This document shows positions 9,048 to 17,561 of a stretch of DNA of 64,000 bases, in pieces. Where the stretch lies: contig NZ_PPPX01000016.1 in the NCBI RefSeq assembly GCF_002902305.1, positions 24,067 through 88,066 of the forward strand, given 5' to 3'. How positions within the stretch are numbered: position 1 is the first letter of the stretch; each line of letters starts with the position of its first letter. A program made the position numbers and the translations under genes. The DNA is from Staphylococcus argensis (GTDB lineage Bacteria > Bacillota > Bacilli > Staphylococcales > Staphylococcaceae). A model generated the notes under the pieces. It worked only from the letters and a program-made list of their open reading frames with translations, had not been told where the DNA came from and did no database searches.

Positions 9048-10337
9048 ATGGTTTGGATTGCAATCGCACTATTCGTACTCACGTTAATATTCGTCATCTG
9101 GCAACCCAGAGGTCTCGACATTAGCATCCCTGCAATCATCGGTGCAGTGCTCGCACTGCTCATGGGTGTCGTCTCGTTCAACGATGTGTTAGATGTAGCG
9201 CAAATCGTTTGGAACCCGACATTGACGTTCGTCGCACTCATCATCATTTCTATTATTCTTGATGATATTGGTTTCTTTGAATGGGCGGCGCGACACATGG
9301 TCCGTGCATCTCGTGGTCGCGGTTTCTTAATGTATCTATACATACTGATTCTCGGCGCGTTAATTAGTGCTTTCTTCGCTAATGACGGTGGCGCACTCAT
9401 TCTAACGCCGATTGTGTTAGCCATCATGCGCACGTTAAACGCCAACAAGCGCGTTATCTTTCCATTTATCATCGGCTGTGGCTTTATCGCGGATACGACT
9501 TCCCTACCTTTCACCATCAGCAACTTAGTGAACATCATCTCTGCCGACTATTTCTCTATCGGGTTCATCGATTATGCGTTACACATGATGATTCCGAATC
9601 TCTTCGCATTGGGAAGTAGCATTGTCGTTTTATGGTTGTATTTTCGAAAAGCCATTCCACAACAGTTCCATACTGAAGACTTAGTTGCGCCACGAACAGT
9701 CATTAAAGACCCACAGTTATTCCGATGGTCATGGATTGCGTTAACCATCTTATTCATCGGTTATTTAAGCAGTGCTTTTATCCAACTCCCTGTATCCGTT
9801 ATCGTGGGAATCGTCGCCCTCGCCTTACTGCTCATCTCAGCGCGTTCAAAGACAGTTGAAACACACCAAGTACTTAAGGGAGCACCTTGGAATATTGTCG
9901 TCTTCTCGCTAGGTATGTACTTGGTCGTCTTTGGTGTGAAGAATGCAGGTCTGACGGAGTTACTGGCACATGGACTACACTATTTATCTGCACAAGGACC
10001 TTTCGCCAGTGTGATGGGGATAGGCTTTCTCTCAGCCATCATGTCCTCTATCATGAATAACTTGCCGACTGTCTTTATCAACGTGTTAGCGATCGACGAA
10101 TTACACCTCACTGAGCCTATTCAGTCTGCCTTAGTCTACGCCAATATTATTGGGTCAGATCTCGGTCCGAAGATCACACCGATTGGTTCACTTGCGACGT
10201 TACTTTGGCTTCACGTGTTGAGTAAAAAGGGTATCAAGATCAGCTGGGGTGTCTATTTCAAGACAGGTATCATCATTACTATACCGGTACTCATCGTGAC
10301 ATTATTAGGATTATATTTAACATTGCTGTTGTGGTGA
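9048..10337 (+). CDS. arsB: ArsB-type arsenite efflux transporter
   Basis: A 429-residue polytopic membrane protein with the length and layout of staphylococcal Ars[14 protein letters not shown], the [17 protein letters not shown] block, [30 protein letters not shown] and the strongly conserved [20 protein letters not shown] near the C-terminus. ArsB expels arsenite or antimonite using the membrane potential. A GGAGG ribosome binding site precedes the ATG. Unusually, no arsR repressor or arsC reductase is adjacent, so it is a solitary copy; it may serve another anion of the same transporter superfamily. A strong terminator follows. Confidence 0.85.
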   Translation: MVWIAIALFVLTLIFVIWQPRGLDISIPAIIGAVLALLMGVVSFNDVLDVAQIVWNPTLTFVALIIISIILDDIGFFEWAARHMVRASRGRGFLMYLYILILGALISAFFANDGGALILTPIVLAIMRTLNANKRVIFPFIIGCGFIADTTSLPFTISNLVNIISADYFSIGFIDYALHMMIPNLFALGSSIVVLWLYFRKAIPQQFHTEDLVAPRTVIKDPQLFRWSWIALTILFIGYLSSAFIQLPVSVIVGIVALALLLISARSKTVETHQVLKGAPWNIVVFSLGMYLVVFGVKNAGLTELLAHGLHYLSAQGPFASVMGIGFLSAIMSSIMNNLPTVFINVLAIDELHLTEPIQSALVYANIIGSDLGPKITPIGSLATLLWLHVLSKKGIKISWGVYFKTGIIITIPVLIVTLLGLYLTLLLW

Positions 10338-10365
10338 GTGGTTGTAAAAAATGTATGTTTCTGAG

Positions 10366-10404
10366 CCGCTTCTTTGTCAGATTTTTAAAAGAAGCGGTTT
10401 TTCT
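10366..10404 (+). terminator. Terminator after arsB
   Basis: CCGCTTCTTT (10366-10375) pairs perfectly with AAAGAAGCGG (10388-10397) and is followed by TTTTTCT. It lies 28 bp after the arsB stop. Confidence 0.85.
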
Positions 10405-10494
10405 ATCTTCGCATTTCCCTTTCTTAGCGACATGCATTATAATAAAGCATAATCTACTCGCATCAAGACAGTTCACGACAAGAAGGTGACAACG

Positions 10495-10755
10495 ATGACG
10501 CAATATCTAACTAAAGAAAAATTTCAACAACACGAAAAGCGTGATGAAGATCGCTTTAATTGCGTTAATGACAAATTAAATCAACTCCCCTCCGTTATCG
10601 AAGACAAAATCACTATCGCAATGAACGAAATGGAATTAAAGATGCTGGCTGAGTTTAAATCAATGAGAAACAGCCTCATTTCTTGGTCATTAGCCGGTTG
10701 TAGTATTCTAATAGTCTTTGCGGGGTTAATCGCTCGTTTACTCGGTTTGTTTTAA
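10495..10755 (+). CDS. Small tail-anchored membrane protein
   Basis: Unrecognised 86-residue protein: a charged N-terminal stretch (YLTKEKFQQHEKRDEDRFN), a probable helix (residues 20-60) with Glu/Met/Leu spacing suggestive of a coiled coil, then one hydrophobic segment (SLAGCSILIVFAGLIARLL) at the C-terminus. The layout recalls XhlA-like phage or bacteriocin-region proteins, but similarity is only structural. ATG at 10495 is 6 nt after AGAAGGTG; a GTG at 10486 overlaps that site. It precedes the AAA ATPase gene by 143 bp on the same strand; whether they work together is unknown. Confidence 0.6.
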   Translation: MTQYLTKEKFQQHEKRDEDRFNCVNDKLNQLPSVIEDKITIAMNEMELKMLAEFKSMRNSLISWSLAGCSILIVFAGLIARLLGLF

Positions 10756-10898
10756 AGATGCATGATTAACTCCCTGCTACAAAACCATTCTCCATTTATT
10801 CAAACCCATACTTATAACTTTTTATCATTCAGCAACTATAGACCCTTAACTGACACTATCTCATCACGATACAACTTATTGAAAAGAGGTTATACACC

Positions 10899-12041
10899 AT
10901 GAAAGTACTCCGACTCATTGTAACCCCCTTGAATCACTTTAAGAACCATACATTAGATATCGACTTTACAGCTAGTCAACCTTTCGACCCAAACTTTCCA
11001 GAAGAAAGACTCACAAGGATTAACCACTATATTTATGCGTTAAATACAGTGGCATTCATCGGTATCAATGCCTCAGGGAAGACGACAACGCTAAATATTA
11101 TTAAATGTTGTTTCGATTTATTCCTTAATCATGAAAGCTTAAATGCATCCTCACAGTTCCTCACTCATTTTGACGATAATGTTACTTGTACGATTTATAT
11201 CGCTCACGAGAATGCCATATTTCGGGCTCAAGTGCGAATTAATAAAACAGATAAGGATTGTTATATCACTGAAGAACATATCTCTAAAAGAAGGCTCAAT
11301 GCTAAAGTAAAAAGAAGAAATGTCTTTCAACCTGAGTTGTATGACTGCATACATGAGATTAAATACGAAGACTGTGCTCATCACTACTCTGTACTACCAG
11401 AATTAATGAATATACATTCACTACAAAGAGTATTCGAATATCATCATTCTGTTTCTAATAAAGAATTGATAACGTTCTTAAGTGAAACTTCAAATCAATC
11501 ATTTTTAGAGTGTCTTGATAATTCTGTTGAATACTATAGAGTGAGTTTTAATAAGAAACCAGAACTAATAATTAAATTTAATAATAGAGAGAAAGCTCTA
11601 CATTTAACGGAAGAAACGCTTCACTTATATATTTCATCAGGAACAAGAAAAATACTTACACTACTTTATGGTATTATTAAAACTCTAAAAAGTCGCGGAT
11701 ACCTTTTTGTGGATGCACTCGAAATCAGTTTGGATCGACGTTATATTTTAGACTTATTAAATTTCTTTTTAACTACATCAAACAAATATGGAGCAACATT
11801 AATATTTAGTACTCATTATATTGAAGTTCTTGATTTAATAAATCGCCAAGATAGCATATATGTAGCTCGCAACCACTCTGGCATAGATATTCAACGTTAT
11901 ACTAGTTTATTAAGTGATGAGGAACTAGCTACTATGGAGCTTAGTGATGTGTTTATAAGTGGTTATATCGATACTTCTCCTCGTTATGTAGATCATCTCG
12001 CTATTAGAAAAAACGTCGAAAAACTCGTTAAAGAGAAATAA
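10899..12041 (+). CDS. AAA family ATPase of the COG1106/AAA_21 type, altered Walker B
   Basis: A 380-residue SMC/ABC-like ATPase. Walker A is GINASGKTT (residues 55-63), the signature is SSGTR (246-250) and the H-loop is FSTHYIE with His306. The Walker B segment reads YLFVDALE, so the residue after Asp272, normally the catalytic Glu, is Ala273. Relatives occur in defence or abortive-infection units, often with a nuclease partner, but none follows here; the next gene is a metabolic flavoprotein. The gene is clearly more AT-rich than its flanks, suggesting transfer. It could be a phage-defence ATPase, a regulatory ATP-binding protein, or the remnant of a larger system. Confidence 0.75.
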   Translation: MKVLRLIVTPLNHFKNHTLDIDFTASQPFDPNFPEERLTRINHYIYALNTVAFIGINASGKTTTLNIIKCCFDLFLNHESLNASSQFLTHFDDNVTCTIYIAHENAIFRAQVRINKTDKDCYITEEHISKRRLNAKVKRRNVFQPELYDCIHEIKYEDCAHHYSVLPELMNIHSLQRVFEYHHSVSNKELITFLSETSNQSFLECLDNSVEYYRVSFNKKPELIIKFNNREKALHLTEETLHLYISSGTRKILTLLYGIIKTLKSRGYLFVDALEISLDRRYILDLLNFFLTTSNKYGATLIFSTHYIEVLDLINRQDSIYVARNHSGIDIQRYTSLLSDEELATMELSDVFISGYIDTSPRYVDHLAIRKNVEKLVKEK

Positions 12042-12122
12042 TATAATTATTAGACCATATGTTTTCTACTTAATACTTCTTCAGTCTAATTACTCCTGTG
12101 AACACTTAATGACTTTTACCAT

Positions 12123-12138
12123 ATGGAAACGCTTCCTG
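12123..12138. promoter_or_regulatory. cre-like site upstream of the NADH oxidase gene
   Basis: ATGGAAACGCTTCCTG matches the catabolite-response consensus with one mismatch and lies just upstream of a -35-like TTGACC (12142-12147). The position is right for CcpA control, but the call rests on sequence alone. Confidence 0.35.
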
Positions 12139-12219
12139 TGTTTGACCTCTCATCAGATAGTTTAAATAAATAATGTAAGACATTATGAACGTTGATGAAG
12201 CATTAAAGGAGGTTGCTTT

Positions 12220-13581
12220 ATGAAATATATTGTAGTAGGAAGTTCTCACGCAGGATTTGAAGTTGTTCAAACGTTATTAAAAGAAGATAAAGAAGCAGAG
12301 ATTCATCTCTTTGAACGTGGCGACAAACCTTCTTTCCTCTCTTGCGGTATTCAAAGTTATTTAGAGGATATCTCCCCATCACTTGATTCACTCCACTATG
12401 CAACGGCAGATTCTTACGCTAAACAAGGCGTTAATGTTCACATTAATAGTGATGTGGTTGATTTAGATACAGATAATAAGACGATTTCAGTCAACGAAGA
12501 TGGTAAGTCAACAGAATATAGCTATGACAAATTATTCTTAAGCCCTGGTGGCGAACCCGTTGCCCCACCAATTGAAGGTATCAGCGATTACAAAGGTGTT
12601 TATTTCATGCGTGGTCGTGAATGGGCTGGCGAAATCAAGGCACGTATGCAAGCTGCGAAGAAAGTCGTTGTAGTCGGTGGTGGCTACATTGGTATCGAAG
12701 CGGCTGAAGCCTTTGCGCAAGCAGGCATTGATACGAAAGTGATTGATGTAAACGACCGTATTCTTGCCACTTATTTAGATGAAGAATTCACACGTATTCT
12801 TGAAGACAACGCACAATCACACGGTCTAGACTTTGTCGGTGGTGAGTCCGTTCAACGCATCGAGGGTGATAACGACGGTAATATCACTCAAGTAGTGACA
12901 GATAAGAACACTTACGAAGCGGACACAGTACTCTTCGCAGTAGGTGTGAAACCTGCTACAGAATGGTTAGATGGTAAGATTGAACTTGGTAATAAAGGTG
13001 TAATCAATATTGATGAACATCTTCAAACATCTGCTAAAGACGTTTACGCAGGTGGTGACGCAACACTTATCCCATACGCACCTACCAATGAAGAACGCTA
13101 TATTGCCTTAGCAACTAACTCTCGCCGTCAAGGTGTGATAGCAGCTAAAAATATGGCAGGTAAACAATTGAAGATGCCGAAAGTATCAGGTACGTCAGGC
13201 TTAAGTCTCTTTGACTACAAATTCGGTCAAACAGGACTTCATGAGACTGAAGCGGATAGTTACGACGGCAATCTTGGCGCAACATTCGTTCAAGAACCAA
13301 TCAGACCGAAATTCATGCAAGATGACGCAACTGTTCACATGAAGATTATGTACGACAAAGATAGTCATCGCATTCTTGGTGGTCAATTGATGTCTAAAGA
13401 AGATATGGTTGAATCTATCAACACACTTTCTGTTGCGATCAATGCAGGTTGGACACTCGAACAACTTGCGATGGTCGACTTCTTCTTCCAACCCGACTTC
13501 GATCGCCCTTGGAACTACCTCAACGTGCTTGCTCAAGAAGCTCTAGGCGACACATTCGGTAGCGACCAAATGCTCTTCTAG
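12220..13581 (+). CDS. NADH oxidase / CoA-disulfide reductase family flavoprotein
   Basis: A 453-residue pyridine nucleotide-disulfide oxidoreductase. FAD-binding start KYIVVGSSHAG with His10, redox cysteine Cys42 in FLSCGIQ, NAD(P)H-binding VVVGGGYIGIE (150-160), the second FAD motif YAGGDAT, and a C-terminal dimerisation domain. The single Cys42 plus His10 arrangement is that of water-forming NADH oxidase, NADH peroxidase and CoA-disulfide reductase; sequence alone does not separate these, though the peptide SFLSCG fits NADH oxidase well. Likely role: NADH reoxidation and oxygen or thiol-stress handling in the cytoplasm. Strong AAAGGAGG ribosome binding site; monocistronic with a terminator behind it. 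Confidence 0.85.
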   Translation: MKYIVVGSSHAGFEVVQTLLKEDKEAEIHLFERGDKPSFLSCGIQSYLEDISPSLDSLHYATADSYAKQGVNVHINSDVVDLDTDNKTISVNEDGKSTEYSYDKLFLSPGGEPVAPPIEGISDYKGVYFMRGREWAGEIKARMQAAKKVVVVGGGYIGIEAAEAFAQAGIDTKVIDVNDRILATYLDEEFTRILEDNAQSHGLDFVGGESVQRIEGDNDGNITQVVTDKNTYEADTVLFAVGVKPATEWLDGKIELGNKGVINIDEHLQTSAKDVYAGGDATLIPYAPTNEERYIALATNSRRQGVIAAKNMAGKQLKMPKVSGTSGLSLFDYKFGQTGLHETEADSYDGNLGATFVQEPIRPKFMQDDATVHMKIMYDKDSHRILGGQLMSKEDMVESINTLSVAINAGWTLEQLAMVDFFFQPDFDRPWNYLNVLAQEALGDTFGSDQMLF

Positions 13582-13610
13582 TTGAGTTGATGAAAGTTAT
13601 ATAAAGTGAT

Positions 13611-13652
13611 GAGTCCAAGTTGAATTTACTTTTCAATTTGGACTCTTTTTTG
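13611..13652 (+). terminator. Terminator after the NADH oxidase gene
   Basis: GAGTCCAAGTTGAA (13611-13624) pairs with TTCAATTTGGACTC (13632-13645), one wobble, followed by TTTTTT. Confidence 0.85.
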
Positions 13653-13858
13653 ATTAGGTAATAATTTATCGCCCTTTCCCTCTTCTGCATAAAACTCTCC
13701 TAAACACACGATATAATTTAAATTCACACTGACTGACTTCTCCGTTTATTAAAAATTTCTTAATTTTACCAACTTTTTTCTGAAAAGTCATCTTATTTTC
13801 TATTATTTTGTGTTACGATATTTTTGAATATCATTTTACATAAATAGGGGTGATTGAC

Positions 13859-14944
13859 ATGAAATGTCCAAATTGTGGACAGCCAGTAGATGAACAAGAT
13901 ATCTTCTGTGGCGAATGTGGGACAAAGTTAAAAGACCCGTCTACAGATAAATCCGCTTCTTCTACTGATAAAGACAAACAGCCGGCTCAAGCCGAATCTA
14001 CAAAGGCATCTCAAGATAATACTTCTCAAGAACATAAAGAACATCTAGTAAAAACAGACAACGATCAACATGCGACACATCAATACGATCAAGAAGGAAC
14101 AACCTCTAATCAGGCACGTTCCGAATCACAGAACCATCATCAAGCGCAAGATCATCAACCTCAAGACAATCAGCAAGCAACTTACAAACAGCGACCTCAT
14201 CAGAATAATTCACAACAACAGAACACTTCACAACCAACTCAGAATCACCAAGCAAATTCACAATCTTCTCAGAATCAACAACCTCAAGGACCTGATTTCA
14301 AACAACACTCAACAGATATACTTCATGAAATGAAAGACTTCTTTAGAACAGCATTTACACGACCTGACCAAATCATTTCTAGTTCTAAATCTTTTAGCGC
14401 TAAGACATTAATTACATTATTAGTTGCTGGATTCATTGTTACAGCCGTGTTCTTAGCTATCATGATTCCAGAAGGCTTTCTTGAAACATTCTTGCAAACA
14501 GAGAAAAGTTCAGCGATTGGTTCATTCATATTCGCTTTATTCATTGGACTGATTATCTTATTCTTTGTAACTTATTTATTATTACGCATGATAAACGTGA
14601 ATATACCTTTACAGAAATTCCTATCAGACTTTGTATTAATTAATACGATTCCTGTTGTCTTATTCCTTATAGGATGTCTGTTAGTACGCATGCATGCATT
14701 TACTGTCGCAATTACGATTCTAATCTTATCACTATTAATGCTAATGGTAACGCCTGTGTACCTAATGACGAAGAACAGTCATCAACATCAGCTACGTATG
14801 CCAGTCATTTATGCAATTCTCATTTACTTCCTAATCGTTGCATTTATCTTACGTATCTTTGTAGAAAGCTTTATCACTGATTCAATCGGATCAGCTGCAG
14901 ACGCACTAGATGGTATATTTGACCAGTCATCAGGTGGTTACTAA
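13859..14944 (+). CDS. Zinc-ribbon membrane protein with Gln/Asn-rich linker
   Basis: The N-terminus MKCPNCGQ and FCGECGTKL supplies four cysteines of a zinc ribbon. Residues of about 30-150 are low-complexity, rich in Gln, Asn, Ser and His. The C-terminal 200 residues contain about five hydrophobic segments. The function is not known; similar zinc-ribbon plus YIP1/DUF-type membrane proteins occur beside TcaA-like genes. ATG at 13859 follows AGGGGTGA at suitable spacing; a GTG nine bases earlier is inside that site. The next gene starts 16 bp later, so the two form an operon of zinc-ribbon membrane proteins. Confidence 0.75.
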   Translation: MKCPNCGQPVDEQDIFCGECGTKLKDPSTDKSASSTDKDKQPAQAESTKASQDNTSQEHKEHLVKTDNDQHATHQYDQEGTTSNQARSESQNHHQAQDHQPQDNQQATYKQRPHQNNSQQQNTSQPTQNHQANSQSSQNQQPQGPDFKQHSTDILHEMKDFFRTAFTRPDQIISSSKSFSAKTLITLLVAGFIVTAVFLAIMIPEGFLETFLQTEKSSAIGSFIFALFIGLIILFFVTYLLLRMINVNIPLQKFLSDFVLINTIPVVLFLIGCLLVRMHAFTVAITILILSLLMLMVTPVYLMTKNSHQHQLRMPVIYAILIYFLIVAFILRIFVESFITDSIGSAADALDGIFDQSSGGY

Positions 14945-14960
14945 TTAAAGGAGGTATCTT

Positions 14961-16340
14961 ATGAACTTCTGTGGTAACTGTGGTGCACGAGTTAAAGAGG
15001 GACAGAAGATTTGTACCCAATGTGGTCATCCTCTCAACTCAAAGCGTCACTCAGACACACAATCGAACCACAACCAAGATACAACCGACCGTAATCGATC
15101 ACAGTATGATTCAAACCAACAACGTTCGCAATCTCAATCTTCGAACAAACGATTCTGGATTATCCTTATTATTATCGTATTAATCCTAGCTGCTTTGTTC
15201 GCTGCTTATAAAATAATTAGTTCACAGCTTTCTGCTAAAAAAGAAAGTGAGACGATTGCGCATGATATTCGAAAAGGTAAAACTGGAGATTTATCTAAGC
15301 ATTTAAAGTCTGACGGTAAACACTTGTCTAAGACTGAAACGAAAGCTTGGTACAGATATATCAAACAAGAAGACAGTCCATCACGCATTGCTGATGAAGT
15401 GGAGACTGTTGGTAAGAAGATGACCAAGCATAACTATCATCAAATGGGCGTTTCTTCAGGCGATCAAAACGTCTTGAATGTGAAACGTGATGGTAAGCAG
15501 TATGGCATCTTCAAAAAATACGCGTTCGAAGTCCCTAAACAACAAGTGACAATTGATCCTGACGACTCAGGCGAATTGAAATATGAGTACAACGGAAAAA
15601 CGCGTAAATCTAACCTGACAGAAGAGAATACGAAGACACTCGGTTATTTCCCATTAGGTATTTATGACCTTAAAGCACAACAAGACGTCGATGGTAAGAA
15701 ATTCAAAGGTGGACTCTCAATCGATATGTCAGATGATGAGCCACAAGCCGAAACGAACTTTAAACAAAAACGCTTTACAGTTTCAATCGACTCAAGCTCG
15801 TACGACTCTGACTCACTCAAGCTTTACATCAATGGTAAAGAACAAAGTGACTTTGATGAATATGAAGATGAAGAATACGGCCCTTACTCTCCGGACGACA
15901 AAGTCGAAGTCTATGCGACTACGAAAGTTGAGGGTAAAGTATTCAAATCTAACACTGAGAATGTCTCAAGCCCAAGTGGTGGCGATAAGTCAACAACTGT
16001 CGAGCTCACTTTCGACGACGATGCAATTGACGAACACGAAGATAAAGAGCTAGATAAGAAGTTAGATGACGATGACGACGATGATGACAGCAGTAGTTCT
16101 AGTTCAAGTCATACACCAGTGACACGCGACAATGTCATCGATAAAGTCGAATCTTACGAAGGACATAAGTTAGATACAGATGAATACACTTACCAAGAAC
16201 CTGAGAAGAATGGCGACACTTGGGGCTTCTCTTTCACAGATAAAGATGGCGACCTCGCTGGCTCATACAAAATTGACGCAGACGATGGCTACGTTACAGA
16301 ATACGATGAAGATGGAGAAGAAGTCTCCTCAGGTTATTAG
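14961..16340 (+). CDS. TcaA/YvbJ-like zinc-ribbon membrane protein
   Basis: A 459-residue protein with an N-terminal zinc ribbon (NFCGNCGARV, CTQCGHPL), a Gln/Ser-rich linker, one membrane helix (residues 67-88) and a large extracytoplasmic part. That part follows the TcaA plan: an Ala/Lys/Thr-rich first domain, the KKYAFEVPKQQVTIDP region, then Ig-like repeats (FTVSIDSSSYDSDSLKLYINGKE). The end differs from S. aureus TcaA: after an Asp/Ser-rich stretch it has a PepSY-like segment (TRDNVIDKVESYEGHKLD). TcaA is linked to glycopeptide susceptibility and cell-wall integrity; whether this homologue shares that role is inference. Confidence 0.75.
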   Translation: MNFCGNCGARVKEGQKICTQCGHPLNSKRHSDTQSNHNQDTTDRNRSQYDSNQQRSQSQSSNKRFWIILIIIVLILAALFAAYKIISSQLSAKKESETIAHDIRKGKTGDLSKHLKSDGKHLSKTETKAWYRYIKQEDSPSRIADEVETVGKKMTKHNYHQMGVSSGDQNVLNVKRDGKQYGIFKKYAFEVPKQQVTIDPDDSGELKYEYNGKTRKSNLTEENTKTLGYFPLGIYDLKAQQDVDGKKFKGGLSIDMSDDEPQAETNFKQKRFTVSIDSSSYDSDSLKLYINGKEQSDFDEYEDEEYGPYSPDDKVEVYATTKVEGKVFKSNTENVSSPSGGDKSTTVELTFDDDAIDEHEDKELDKKLDDDDDDDDSSSSSSSHTPVTRDNVIDKVESYEGHKLDTDEYTYQEPEKNGDTWGFSFTDKDGDLAGSYKIDADDGYVTEYDEDGEEVSSGY

Positions 16341-16383
16341 GCTTTGGGTAAAAGTATCGTCTAATTTTAGCGTTAAAATTATA

Positions 16384-16430
16384 AAAAGCTCGTAGATTGC
16401 TAAAACGGCATCTACGAGCTTTTGTTATTT
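16384..16430 (+). terminator. Terminator after the TcaA-like gene
   Basis: AAAAGCTCGTAGAT (from 16384) pairs with ATCTACGAGCTTTT (16410-16423), followed by a T-rich tract. Confidence 0.85.
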
Positions 16431-16540
16431 ATAATATTATCTATTTCGAATAGAAAGTTGAAAGTAAGTAGCCAGAGATATTTAAAGACATTTGAGTAAG
16501 AGATTGAATAAACTCTCTATTAAAATGAACTATAAGTCAA

Positions 16541-16767
16541 TTTTCAATGTCGACTCGAGACGCATGATAGACCTAGACCACAACGAAAATCCATTCTTTA
16601 AGCTCTTTGAGCGAGAAGAATTAGTTGAGTGTGGTCCTACGCAGTAGCTGTCTGACTTCTTAATAGCTCTTGCTCTTAAGAAGTTTAGTCAGCCTTGCGG
16701 GGGTAAGACAACGAAATCAGAGATTTCTATCTTGCTCCCATGCAAGCGAGAGTCATAACATTGAAAA
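16541..16767 (+). repeat. Composite intergenic element, A core plus B module, with terminal inverted repeats (copy 3)
   Basis: Terminal inverted repeats TTTTCAATGT (16541-16550) and ACATTGAAAA (16758-16767) bound a 227-bp unit. The A core has outer stem GACCACA (16576-16582) with TGTGGTC (16630-16636), the invariant GAAAATCCA and TTAGTTGAG, and a variable inner hairpin. The B module (about 16640-16740) has a GCAGTAGCTGTCTGA hairpin and a second stem with a conserved ACGAAATC loop side. It fills the convergent gap between the TcaA-like gene and nagB; no protein is credible there. Confidence 0.8.
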
Positions 16768-16784
16768 TTGCAAACTTATTAGTT

Positions 16785-17534
16785 TTACCCCTGACTCTTA
16801 CTCCAATCCAATTGTTGATAAATCGTATCATCGACAAGAATTTCTACGTTATCATGTTGATGCAGAATAGAAGCTGGCAACTCCTCTGAAACTTTGCCTT
16901 CAATCAATTGTTGGATTGCATTCGCTTTCTTATCACCGAACGCTAGAAGAATAATACGCTTCGCTGACATAATAGAACCTAAGCCCATTGAAATCGCTTG
17001 TGTCGGCATATCCTCTGTACGTTCAAAATGCACTTTATTCGCATTAATCGTAGATTCTGTTAAATCGACGACACGCGTTTTACTCTCAAATGAAGCACCT
17101 GGTTCATTGAAACCAATATGGCCATTCTCTCCGATACCTAATAACTGAATATCGACAGGACCTTCTGCTTCTAACTGAGCTTCGTAATCTTTAATTTCCC
17201 GGGAAATATCCTCCGCTTTACCGTTCGGCACGTGGATGTGTTCCTTACCCCAACTTGAATTGTGATTAAATAAGTTCTCATGCATATAAGTATGATAGCT
17301 GTCTTTATCGCCTTCTCCTAGACCGACATATTCATCCAAGTTGAAGGTATGCACTTCGGATAAATCCGTTTGATTCAAGTTAATCAAATCGATTAAATCA
17401 GGATAGACCTCTAGCATTGTATCTCCTGTAGCTAATCCTAAAGTTGTTTGTGGATGTTCTGTCACTTGCTTAATGATTTCAATTGCTGCGTATTCACTTG
17501 CTAAACGCTTATTCCCCATATTCAGTATCTTCAT
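16785..17534 (-). CDS. nagB: Glucosamine-6-phosphate deaminase
   Basis: Converts glucosamine-6-phosphate to fructose-6-phosphate and ammonia in the cytoplasm. The 249-residue length is the short Gram-positive NagB/GamA form, lacking the C-terminal extension of E. coli NagB. Motifs: LATGDTMLEVYPDLI, catalytic Asp67 in FNLDEYVG, and GIGENGHIGFNEPG with His139 and Glu144. It is 27 bp downstream of a glucose/glucosamine-type PTS permease gene on the same strand, as in the Bacillus gamP-gamA arrangement. No nagA deacetylase is adjacent, which favours glucosamine over N-acetylglucosamine as the pathway substrate. Confidence 0.93.
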   Translation of the reverse strand: MKILNMGNKRLASEYAAIEIIKQVTEHPQTTLGLATGDTMLEVYPDLIDLINLNQTDLSEVHTFNLDEYVGLGEGDKDSYHTYMHENLFNHNSSWGKEHIHVPNGKAEDISREIKDYEAQLEAEGPVDIQLLGIGENGHIGFNEPGASFESKTRVVDLTESTINANKVHFERTEDMPTQAISMGLGSIMSAKRIILLAFGDKKANAIQQLIEGKVSEELPASILHQHDNVEILVDDTIYQQLDWSKSQG

Positions 17535-17561
17535 AAAATCACCTTTTCCCTTAATTTATCA

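Noticed and set aside
10495..10755. XhlA-like small protein as evidence of a prophage
   Set aside because: No integrase, lysin, structural genes or attachment sites are nearby; the resemblance is only in layout.
12049..12105. Inverted repeat ATTAGAC/GTCTAAT after the ATPase gene as a terminator
   Set aside because: The stem is short, the loop is long, and there is no T-run; it may be chance in AT-rich DNA.
14070..14333. Open frame of 87 codons in the Gln-rich linker region
   Set aside because: It is a shadow frame caused by the repetitive CAA/AAT codons of the zinc-ribbon protein gene.
16670..16870. Open frame of 66 codons
   Set aside because: It lies inside the B module of repeat copy 3 and overlaps nagB antisense; no protein-like features.
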